A stretch of DNA of 64,000 nucleotides from positions 62,001-126,000 of the forward strand of contig CAVVVP010000010.1 of the NCBI GenBank assembly GCA_963751695.1, read 5' to 3'. Below the pieces are notes generated by a model. The model was not told the DNA's origin, ran no database searches, and saw nothing but the letters and a program-made list of their open reading frames with translations. Every line of letters begins with the position of its first letter. Within the stretch, counting starts at the first letter, position 1. Origin of the DNA: SZUA-22 sp963751695 (GTDB lineage Bacteria; Bacteroidota; Ignavibacteria; Ignavibacteriales; Melioribacteraceae). Shown here in pieces: positions 17,347-24,606 of the stretch. The translations under genes were made by a program, and so were the position numbers.

Positions 17347-17992
17347 TTTTATGCTCAAATAAGATTGATTCACCAGCAGTGACCAAATCATTTTCTTTAA
17401 CATTAATCTGCCACTCACTGCTAACTATAACATCAACTCTACTTCCGAATTTTATCATCCCAAATCGATCGCCTATTTTTACAGAATCATTCTCACTAAG
17501 TTCATATACAATTCTTCTTGCTATAAAACCAGCAACTTGTGTAAAGAATACATTCCCAAATCTGCTTCCAATTACAAATTCTGCACGCTCATTTCTCTCA
17601 TCAGCTTTATCATGAAAGGCCATTAGATATTCACCATCAATGTACCGTATATGCTTAACAGTACCATCGATTGGAATTCTATTAACATGGACATTAAATG
17701 GTGACATGAATATTGAAATTTGCCAAGCTTCACCCTCAATAAAGTCGTTGCCTTCAATCTTTTTTATAAGTAAAACTTTTCCATCAGCAGGGGAGACAAT
17801 TATATTGTCTTTTTGAGGAATTGTTCGCTCTGGATCCCTGAAGAAGTAAACCGTGAAAAGGAACAAAATAATTGACAATGCTGATGTCGAATATTTAATC
17901 CAACCTTGACCTATAAACTGTGCTACAACAAATATTACGACTGATAAAAGGACAAATATTCCTGCAGTCAAAAATCCGTACTTAGTAATCAA
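17339..17992 (-). CDS. psd: phosphatidylserine decarboxylase, short form
   Basis: Psd converts phosphatidylserine to phosphatidylethanolamine. The 217-residue proenzyme has two N-terminal membrane helices, then VSPADGKVL, ISIFMSPFNVHVNRIPIDG, and the self-cleavage site in GMIKFGSRVDVIV. The Ser in FGS becomes the pyruvoyl group. FGSR in place of the LGST of the E. coli enzyme is the normal form for short bacterial homologues. It overlaps pssA by 8 bases. About 140 AT-rich bases separate it from the divergent ybaB gene and should hold both promoters, but I see no convincing box. Confidence 0.94.
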   Translation of the reverse strand: MITKYGFLTAGIFVLLSVVIFVVAQFIGQGWIKYSTSALSIILFLFTVYFFRDPERTIPQKDNIIVSPADGKVLLIKKIEGNDFIEGEAWQISIFMSPFNVHVNRIPIDGTVKHIRYIDGEYLMAFHDKADERNERAEFVIGSRFGNVFFTQVAGFIARRIVYELSENDSVKIGDRFGMIKFGSRVDVIVSSEWQINVKENDLVTAGESILFEHKND

Positions 17993-18133
17993 TTAAAATC
18001 TTCCTAATAATCTTTTATTATAAAAATCAAAAGTAACATAATATAATCTTAATTTCTTTGTAAAATATATTTTTGTTATTTTTTGCATCGATTTTTAATA
18101 AACAATTAAAGAATAGTAAGTGGAGGAAAGATG

Positions 18134-18460
18134 ATGAAAGGTGGAATGCAAGGTATGTTGAAGCAAGTGCAAAAAATGCAAGCTGAAATGGAAAAAGTGC
18201 AAAGCGAACTTGAAAATAAAACTGTTACTGAAGAAAGTGGCGGTGGCATTGTAAAGGCAACTGCAAATGGTAAAAAAGGAATTGTTTCTATTGAAATAGA
18301 TAGTGAAATTATTGAATCTGGTGATAAAGAAATGATTGAGGATTTAGTTGTCGCTGCAGTTAATAAAGCTTTGGATGCAGCAGGAAAAATGGCTGAAGAA
18401 GAGATGGGGAATGTTACTAAAGGTATGATACCTCCAGGTATGAATATTCCGGGATTATAA
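18134..18460 (+). CDS. YbaB/EbfC family nucleoid-associated protein
   Basis: YbaB/EbfC proteins are small dimeric DNA-binding proteins usually encoded just before recR, as here. The 108-residue protein begins MKGGMQGMLKQVQKMQAEMEKVQ. It has GGGIVKATANGKKGIVSIEID and ends with the Met/Pro/Gly-rich tail typical of the family. A strong GGAGG at 18122-18126 sits 7 bases before the ATG at 18134 and only 4 bases before the one at 18131, so I prefer 18134. recR starts one base after the stop. It heads a tight eight-gene run that ends with the Wzc-like kinase. Confidence 0.93.
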   Translation: MKGGMQGMLKQVQKMQAEMEKVQSELENKTVTEESGGGIVKATANGKKGIVSIEIDSEIIESGDKEMIEDLVVAAVNKALDAAGKMAEEEMGNVTKGMIPPGMNIPGL

Positions 18461-18461
18461 T

Positions 18462-19058
18462 TTGATAATTCCAGAAACACTTCAAAGAGCGATTGATGAG
18501 TTGAGTAAACTTCCTTCGATTGGCAGGAAATCTGCACAAAGATTAGCCTTACATTTATTAAAATCTGAAAAAGATGATGTTGAAAAATTATCTACTGCGC
18601 TATTAGATTTAAAAATAAAGACGAGCACGTGTAAGATTTGCTTTAATATTTCTGAATCCAAGGTTTGCGAAATATGTTCAAGTGAAAAGCGTGACAAATC
18701 AACTATATGTGTAGTTGAAGAAATTTCAGATGTAATAGCAATAGAAAAAACCAATGAGTATTCAGGTTCGTATCACGTTCTTGCAGGTGTTTTATCTCCT
18801 CTCAGTGGAAAGGACGCAGAATCTATAAATATTTCAGAATTAGTTCAAAGAGTATCTCAAGGCAATATCTCAGAAGTAATTTTAGCGCTAAATCCAGATA
18901 CCGAGGGTGAGACGACTTCTTTATATATTGCTAAACTTCTTAAGCCCTACGAAGTAAAAGTCTCTAGACTTGCCCGAGGATTGCCTATTGGTGGAGACAT
19001 TGAGTTTGCGGACGAAGCAACAATTGGTCGGGCAGTACTTAGCCGTATTCAGATGTGA
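18462..19058 (+). CDS. recR: recombination mediator protein RecR
   Basis: RecR works with RecF and RecO to load RecA at gaps. The 198-residue protein has the N-terminal helix-hairpin-helix LSKLPSIGRKSAQRLALHLL and the zinc finger CKICFNISESKVCEIC. The Toprim core CVVEEISDVIAIEKT is followed by YHVLAGVLSPLSG and ALNPDTEGETTSLYIA. It ends with VSRLARGLPIGGDIEFADEATIGRA. The start is TTG at 18462, matching the family N-terminus. The stop overlaps the methyltransferase ATG by one base (TGATG). Confidence 0.96.
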   Translation: MIIPETLQRAIDELSKLPSIGRKSAQRLALHLLKSEKDDVEKLSTALLDLKIKTSTCKICFNISESKVCEICSSEKRDKSTICVVEEISDVIAIEKTNEYSGSYHVLAGVLSPLSGKDAESINISELVQRVSQGNISEVILALNPDTEGETTSLYIAKLLKPYEVKVSRLARGLPIGGDIEFADEATIGRAVLSRIQM

Positions 19059-19792
19059 TGGAAAATTGGTACAAAGACTGGTTTGAATCAGTTGAATATT
19101 TAAATGTCTACTCTCATCGTGAAGAAAATGATGCTATAAATCTATTTAAACTTATTAAGGATAGTTTAGATTTAGCTCAAAATCCTAAAATTCTTGATGC
19201 TGCATGTGGCTCTGGAAGATTCAGCAACTATTTAGTGATGAAAGGTTTTGATGTTACTTCATTCGATCTAAGCTCACAATTATTAAAAACAGCTCAAAAA
19301 AATACTAAAAGTATGACTTCTGCTCCAAAATATGTCCGTGCTGATATGCGTTTCCTTCCTTTTAAAAGCACATTCGATTTGGTATTGAACATGTTCACAA
19401 GTTTTGGTTATTTTAATAGTGATAAAGAGAATTTTTCGTTTATTATTAGCGTTGCTAAACTTATGGCTGAGAAAGGATATTTTATTTTCGATTTTCTAAA
19501 CAAAGACTATGTTATGAAGAATATAATCCCTGTTTCTAGAAAACGAGTAGACAATAAAATTATAACTGAGCAAAGAAAGATTACAAATAATAGAGTAGAA
19601 AAAACGATCACTATCCAATCAAACTCAAAAAGTAAAGTTTTCCGTGAATCGGTAAATTTATATAGTAAGGATGAAATTATTTCTAATTTTAAAACCTTTG
19701 GGCTTAAAGTATATAAAATTTTCGGTGATTACCATGGAAGTGAATTTGACAAGTATAACTCAGATAGATTAATCATAATATTTTGTAAATGA
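19058..19792 (+). CDS. class I SAM-dependent methyltransferase
   Basis: This is a 244-residue Rossmann-fold methyltransferase. Motif I is ILDAACGSGRFSNYL, with VTSFDLSSQLL as the acidic second strand and ADMRFLPFKSTFDLVLNMFTSFGYF covering motifs II and III. The C-terminal half (KTITIQSNSKSKVFRESVNLYSKDEIISNF) resembles proteins often annotated as small-molecule or general methyltransferases, and the substrate is unknown. The ATG at 19058 overlaps the recR stop; a GTG three bases earlier is less likely. Its stop overlaps the following lipoprotein gene by 4 bases. Confidence 0.85.
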   Translation: MENWYKDWFESVEYLNVYSHREENDAINLFKLIKDSLDLAQNPKILDAACGSGRFSNYLVMKGFDVTSFDLSSQLLKTAQKNTKSMTSAPKYVRADMRFLPFKSTFDLVLNMFTSFGYFNSDKENFSFIISVAKLMAEKGYFIFDFLNKDYVMKNIIPVSRKRVDNKIITEQRKITNNRVEKTITIQSNSKSKVFRESVNLYSKDEIISNFKTFGLKVYKIFGDYHGSEFDKYNSDRLIIIFCK

Positions 19793-20358
19793 AGAAAATT
19801 ATAATCATATTACTCATATTTTTATTTGGGTGCGATTTGTTTACAAATCGTGATCCAGAAAAACCCGATGCCGCTAGATCAAATTATCTCCCTGCAACAA
19901 GTTCAGATATTCTATTCTCTAATTTGAAAAATGCTATGCAAGAGAAAGTCCTTGAAAACTATATGGCCTGTTTTGTTGATCCTTCTTTCTCTGAAATTAA
20001 TTACATCTTTATTCCTTCAAATCAAGCAGTAGTCAGATTCCCTAGTTTAGTTGAGTGGAATATCCCTGCGGAAAGACAATATATTAATAACTTAATTAAT
20101 AACACTTCTACAAATACACCTATAATTCTTGACCTTCAAAATGAAATTAAAAATACAACTAGCGATAGCGCTGTATTCCAGTATGACTATACATTAACTT
20201 TGTCCTCAACAGATGAAAATCTTCCAGAAGTCTATAGAGGTAATGTTAAGTTTTACATATATCTCGATTCTAGGAATCAATGGGCAATTGGAAAATGGGA
20301 GGATCTTGCCATAGATTCACATCCAAGTTGGAGTGAATTAAAGGGTGCGATGTATTGA
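19789..20358 (+). CDS. hypothetical lipoprotein, first of a related pair
   Basis: This 189-residue lipoprotein has MKKIIIILLIFLFGCDLF, a clear lipobox with Cys15. The following region has ILFSNLKNAMQEKVLENYMACFVDPSF, then LVEWNIPAERQYINNLINN, VFQYDYTLTL and NQWAIGKWEDL. The pattern of an N-terminal helix, a central Trp-Glu segment and a closing antiparallel sheet suggests an NTF2-like fold; this is inference. The next gene encodes a similar lipoprotein. Both neighbours overlap this gene by 4 bases. I do not recognise a named family and the ligand is unknown. Confidence 0.75.
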   Translation: MKKIIIILLIFLFGCDLFTNRDPEKPDAARSNYLPATSSDILFSNLKNAMQEKVLENYMACFVDPSFSEINYIFIPSNQAVVRFPSLVEWNIPAERQYINNLINNTSTNTPIILDLQNEIKNTTSDSAVFQYDYTLTLSSTDENLPEVYRGNVKFYIYLDSRNQWAIGKWEDLAIDSHPSWSELKGAMY

Positions 20359-20849
20359 AAAATTTTGCTGCCATATTCTTGATAGCAATTATTCAATCAT
20401 GTGTAAATCCATTTGCACCAAAACTTGACAACGAACTAGGAAATAATGGGTCTGTAATTAGCCCACAAAAATCTGTCGAAGGACTTTTTCAAAATTTCAA
20501 AAAATCTTACACCTTTAAAGACACTACTATTTATGGGGGTTTATTAAACTATGATTATAGCTTTATTTATAGAGACTATGATCTTAGTGTAGATGTATCC
20601 TGGGGAAGAGATGATGAGATGAGAGTAACAGATGGACTTTTCCAGAATTCTCAACGATTAGATTTGATCTGGAACAACATTGTATCTATGACTGAGGACT
20701 CAACAAATGTCATAAGAAGCTTTAATCTTACAATTACTTTTAATCCAACTGATATTATTTACATAGATGGAAGAGTAAATCTTGATCTTGAAAAAAATGA
20801 CAAAGGTGTTTGGAAAATCGTAAATTGGGTGGACGAATCAAATTTTTAG
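20355..20849 (+). CDS. hypothetical lipoprotein, second of a related pair
   Basis: This 164-residue lipoprotein starts with TTG at 20355, overlapping the previous stop by 4 bases (TTGA). The signal FAAIFLIAIIQSCVNPF has its Cys near residue 16. It shares the plan of the preceding protein: VEGLFQNFKKSYTFKDTTIY, LNYDYSFIYRDYDL, a Trp/Asp-rich middle (VSWGRDDEMRVTDGLF), then FNLTITFNPTDIIYIDGRVNL and GVWKIVNWVD. The pair probably arose by duplication and divergence. The function is unknown; the operon with ftsX, SLBB and BY-kinase genes suggests the cell envelope. Confidence 0.72.
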   Translation: MKNFAAIFLIAIIQSCVNPFAPKLDNELGNNGSVISPQKSVEGLFQNFKKSYTFKDTTIYGGLLNYDYSFIYRDYDLSVDVSWGRDDEMRVTDGLFQNSQRLDLIWNNIVSMTEDSTNVIRSFNLTITFNPTDIIYIDGRVNLDLEKNDKGVWKIVNWVDESNF

Positions 20850-20856
20850 GTTACAT

Positions 20857-21726
20857 GTGTTAGGATTTTACATTTCTGAAAGTTTCAAATCAATTTCTAG
20901 AGCTAAATTAGCAACTGTAATTACAATATTTACATTGAGTATTACTATTGGATTTATTGGACTTTCAGCAGTTCTACTTATGCTTTCAAATAAAATTGAA
21001 AAAAGCTGGAAAAATGAAATCAGGATGAATGTTTTTCTAAGTGATTCAGTTTCAACTTCAAAAACAAGCGATATCGAAGAAGTTTTAACTGGAAACATTT
21101 TAGTGAAGAGTGCTAAATATATTTCAAAAGAAGATGCCGAGCGACAATTTTTAGATATCACAGGCGAAGATTTTAAAACCATACTAGATGTAAATCCGCT
21201 CCCAAACTCATTTTCCGTAACATTTAGTGACAAAATCGATCGAGATAATATTGAATCGATAATTGATGATTTTGAAAAAATTAATGGTGTTGAAGAAGTT
21301 ATTTATGATTATAATCTAACATTTACAATACTTGAATTTTTAAGGTCTATGAAAATTATTATCTTTGCTGTTACTGCACTTTTCATTTCTATTGCAATTT
21401 ATCTATTATATTCAACAAGTAAGCTGCTTATTCATCAGAAAATTGAGCAGTATAATACCATGAAATTAGTTGGTGCAAAGCTATCTACGATTAAAATCCC
21501 AATTTTATTTTATGGTTTAATAGTAGGGGTTATTGCATCATTAATATGCGTAGGGGCGCTCTACATTTTAACCGTGTTAATAGGTTCATACTATCCTACA
21601 ATTCGATTTGATAACTATGTGAAATTTATTAATTTGGGCTTTGTAATATTGGGCCTAATTCTGGGACCAATTGGAGTAGGGCTTTTTGCCAAAAAACTTT
21701 CATTAAAAATAGAAAACTTTAATTAA
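20857..21726 (+). CDS. ftsX: FtsX-like permease/cell-division protein
   Basis: FtsX is the membrane half of the FtsEX complex that controls peptidoglycan hydrolases at division. The 289-residue protein has an N-terminal cytoplasmic start (ESFKSISRAKLATVITIFTLS) leading into helix 1. A periplasmic domain follows at about residues 45-165 with LPNSFSVTFSDKID. Three more transmembrane helices come after it, with the family element EQYNTMKLVGAKLSTIKIPILFYG. The start is GTG at 20857, 7 bases after the lipoprotein stop. No ftsE ATPase gene is adjacent or in the window; in Bacteroidota-like genomes the two genes are often separate. Confidence 0.88.
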   Translation: MLGFYISESFKSISRAKLATVITIFTLSITIGFIGLSAVLLMLSNKIEKSWKNEIRMNVFLSDSVSTSKTSDIEEVLTGNILVKSAKYISKEDAERQFLDITGEDFKTILDVNPLPNSFSVTFSDKIDRDNIESIIDDFEKINGVEEVIYDYNLTFTILEFLRSMKIIIFAVTALFISIAIYLLYSTSKLLIHQKIEQYNTMKLVGAKLSTIKIPILFYGLIVGVIASLICVGALYILTVLIGSYYPTIRFDNYVKFINLGFVILGLILGPIGVGLFAKKLSLKIENFN

Positions 21727-21731
21727 ACACT

Positions 21732-22262
21732 ATGGTAAACATGAAAAAGATAATACTAATTTTTACTTCATTAATTATTCTCTCATCAATGAATTTTGCT
21801 CAAGTAAAAGACTATGAGTTGGGTGCTGACCGTTTAAGTGGGAGGTCAAATTATAATGGAGGTTACTTTAACTATTCAGAACCTTTAGGCATCAATATAA
21901 AGGTAGCCGTATGGGGATTTGTAAGATATCCAGGTAGGTATTTCGTCCCAATTAATACTACTGCTTCAGATCTTTTAAGTTTAGCTGGTGGTCCAACAGA
22001 TGATGCACATACGGATATGCTAAGAATTTATCGAGTTAACGATGAGGGTAAGGACCTGCTATTCCAATTTGATTATGACGATCTCTTTTGGGAGGATGAG
22101 TTGGTGCTCCAATCAAGAATAATCCCAGAGCTGCAAGCAAGTGATATTTTAGTTGTTCCCGGTAGTCAGCGTTTGTATCTAAGAGATTGGATTACAATTA
22201 CACTTTCGATTGTATCGACTTTAATATCACTTACAACACTCTTAGTTGTTACTTCACAATAA
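21732..22262 (+). CDS. minimal SLBB-domain polysaccharide-export-like protein
   Basis: This 176-residue protein has a cleavable-looking signal (ILIFTSLIILSSMNFAQ) and then one SLBB-type block: INIKVAVWGFVRYPGRYFVPINTTASDLLSLAGGPTD. A single C-terminal transmembrane helix follows (WITITLSIVSTLISLTTLLVV). It lacks the N-terminal Poly_export domain and the outer-membrane helix of Wza, and no lipobox is visible. It lies 12 bases before the Wzc-like gene, so a partner role in exopolysaccharide export is a reasonable inference. The start may be ATG 21732 or 21741. Confidence 0.82.
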   Translation: MVNMKKIILIFTSLIILSSMNFAQVKDYELGADRLSGRSNYNGGYFNYSEPLGINIKVAVWGFVRYPGRYFVPINTTASDLLSLAGGPTDDAHTDMLRIYRVNDEGKDLLFQFDYDDLFWEDELVLQSRIIPELQASDILVVPGSQRLYLRDWITITLSIVSTLISLTTLLVVTSQ

Positions 22263-22274
22263 CAGGTAAAAAGT

Positions 22275-24503
22275 TTGGAAAATGAATTTGAAAATGGGGT
22301 CCAAGAAGAAACTCACTCCATAAAAGATTATATAAATCTTATTAAAATCAATATTGTACCAATTCTGCTAATTGGATTGACAGGATTGGCTGTTTCTATC
22401 ATATACGCGTTCACTGCTCGAGATATTTATACTGCATCAACCGCTTTGAAAATACAGAAACCTCAGTCAGGTGGAATTTTAAGCTCCCCACTTATTCCAG
22501 AGTTCTCAGATTTTGGATCTGATAGATTTATTGCTAATGAAATTGAAATTCTTCAAAGCAGAAGACTTAGAGATATTGTTGCTAGATCCTTAATTGATTC
22601 CTTCAACACTATTGGAGAATCAGATAGCTTTTATGTCCTTCTTGAGAGTGGATTTGATCTTGATGATAATGGAAGCGAACTCAAATCCTTATACGATATA
22701 ATGGAAGTTCTTTCCAAAATTAAAATTGAACAGAAGAGGGGACTTGATATTGTAGAAATATCAGTCGAATCGCAAAGACCATTTGAAGCAAAAATGATCG
22801 CTAATAGTTACGCAAGGTCTTATGAAGAATTAAACCTAAAATATACTAGACAGCAGTTAAGTGAGGTAGTTGAATTTCTCGCGGACCAAAGAACTGAAAA
22901 ATACACTGAATTAGTTGACGTCGAAGAGCGGATGAAAAAATTCCAAGAAGAAGGTGGGGTGATAGCTTTAGACGATCAAGCAAAAGCACTAATTGATGTG
23001 CTCTCTACATTTGAAGCCCAGAAAGATGCCACGTACATTGAGATGACTGTGGCTGAAAAAAATATTCAACAGTATAAGGCCGAGATAAATAGACAAAACC
23101 CAACTATTAGTAAATACATTGAAAACTATTCTTCTGAACCGAAGATGAGAGCGTTACAAGAAGAAATAGCTAGGTTAGAACTTGAGAGGGATTATGCTCT
23201 TTCTGATGCAGGATCAAGGAGTACTTCTGAGAATAATTTGCTTGAAAGAAAGAATAGAACAATTGAAGATCTAAAGAGGCAGTTAGACAAGCAACTACAA
23301 GTCTATAAAGAAAGTATCTTTGCAGCTTCACCAACTGAGATTAGAGAGTTATCTTTAAAGCTTCTTGATGAGGAAGTTAAATTTAAATCTTTACAAGTTA
23401 CATATGAAAATTTAACTAGAATTGTTGAGGAGTATGAACAAAAATTTAATGAGCTTCCAACCCAGACTATTGGGTACGCTAGGTTTCAACGTGAACTAAA
23501 TGCTTATGAAAAATTATATTTACTGGTAGAAGAAAAATATCAAGAGGCTCTTATTAGTGAACAATCAACCCCGGGTAATGTGCTTATCATTGATGAAGCA
23601 AGAAGACCTGTAAGACCATCAAAGCCTAATCGAAGATTGATTGTTGTTATTGGTCTAATTCTTGGATTTGGTATTGGAGTGGGATTTGCTTTTGTACGAA
23701 ATTATTTTGACAATACGGTCAAAACGCCTGAAGATGTTCAAAAACAACATCTCAGCGTTTTATCGTGGATCCCAAAAATTGAAGGGATTGTTGATAACAA
23801 AGAATTTGAATTTATAATTGCAGCAAAATCAGATTCAGTTTATAGTGAAGCATTTAGAGTTCTAAGAACCAGAATACAATTTTCTAAACTGAATAATAAT
23901 GGAATAAAATCTTTACACATAACCTCAGCAACACCTCAAGAAGGTAAAACCACTGTTGCAATTAATATTGCAGGAAGTTTTGCTCAAACCAGTAAGAAAA
24001 CGGTTGTTCTTGATTGTGACCTTAGAAAACCACGAATGCACAATGTCTTTAATTCTAAGAGATATCCGGGATTCACTGATTACTTCTTAGGCAATGAAAG
24101 TTTTGAATCCATCATCAATCATTCGGAATTACCAAATTTGGATTTTATTACTTGTGGGACTATTCCTCCAAATCCTTCTGAAATTTTAGGATCTGACCAA
24201 ATGATAGAATTCCTTGAAAAGCTTAAGGGTATTTATGATCTAATTGTAATTGATTCTCCACCAGTAATTGCTGTAACAGATTCTGAGATATTATCAAGAA
24301 TTTCAGACGCATCAATTCTTGTTACTGCTTCGGGAGAGACAGAAATAGAATTGATGAAAAAATCAGCTGAATTGCTTCAGCATGAAAATGATTCATTTAT
24401 TGGTATTGTTCTTAATAAGTTCAGTTTTAAGAGTGGTTACGGGTCATATTATAAGTATTACTACTATTATTCTCATAACAAGGATAAAAAGAAAAATAGT
24501 TAG
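22275..24503 (+). CDS. Wzc-type polysaccharide co-polymerase with BY-kinase domain
   Basis: This inner-membrane protein of 742 residues is thought to control the length of an exported polysaccharide and to autophosphorylate on tyrosine. It has a Wzz domain with helix 1 near residue 35 and a long periplasmic coiled coil at about 200-400. The GNVR-like stretch YARFQRELNAYEKLYLLVEE and helix 2 near 455 follow. The cytoplasmic kinase has Walker A (TPQEGKTTVAIN, about 552), Walker A' (VVLDCDLRKPR) and Walker B (DLIVIDSPPV). The C-terminus carries the tyrosine cluster YGSYYKYYYYYSH. The start is TTG 22275. No tyrosine phosphatase or glycosyltransferase genes follow. Confidence 0.92.
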   Translation: MENEFENGVQEETHSIKDYINLIKINIVPILLIGLTGLAVSIIYAFTARDIYTASTALKIQKPQSGGILSSPLIPEFSDFGSDRFIANEIEILQSRRLRDIVARSLIDSFNTIGESDSFYVLLESGFDLDDNGSELKSLYDIMEVLSKIKIEQKRGLDIVEISVESQRPFEAKMIANSYARSYEELNLKYTRQQLSEVVEFLADQRTEKYTELVDVEERMKKFQEEGGVIALDDQAKALIDVLSTFEAQKDATYIEMTVAEKNIQQYKAEINRQNPTISKYIENYSSEPKMRALQEEIARLELERDYALSDAGSRSTSENNLLERKNRTIEDLKRQLDKQLQVYKESIFAASPTEIRELSLKLLDEEVKFKSLQVTYENLTRIVEEYEQKFNELPTQTIGYARFQRELNAYEKLYLLVEEKYQEALISEQSTPGNVLIIDEARRPVRPSKPNRRLIVVIGLILGFGIGVGFAFVRNYFDNTVKTPEDVQKQHLSVLSWIPKIEGIVDNKEFEFIIAAKSDSVYSEAFRVLRTRIQFSKLNNNGIKSLHITSATPQEGKTTVAINIAGSFAQTSKKTVVLDCDLRKPRMHNVFNSKRYPGFTDYFLGNESFESIINHSELPNLDFITCGTIPPNPSEILGSDQMIEFLEKLKGIYDLIVIDSPPVIAVTDSEILSRISDASILVTASGETEIELMKKSAELLQHENDSFIGIVLNKFSFKSGYGSYYKYYYYYSHNKDKKKNS

Positions 24504-24558
24504 AACGTTAGTGAGGATTTTGGAGAAGAATACAATATCGGAAAGAAAAGATATAAAA

Positions 24559-24585
24559 AAAAGGCAGTCATAATGACTGCCTTTT
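24559..24585 (-). terminator. bidirectional terminator between wzc-like gene and groEL
   Basis: AAAAGGCAGTCA (24559-24570) and TGACTGCCTTTT (24574-24585) form a perfect 12-bp stem around a 3-base loop. On the minus strand the stem is followed by eight T residues in all, a classic terminator for groEL. On the plus strand TTTT follows and it can also end the operon with the BY-kinase. Confidence 0.85.
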
Positions 24586-24606
24586 GATTAAGAAGATTCA
24601 ATCCTA

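Noticed and set aside
17347..17418. Longer N-terminus for pssA
   Set aside because: The added residues are encoded entirely inside psd in another frame and do not look like the start of a CDP-alcohol phosphotransferase.
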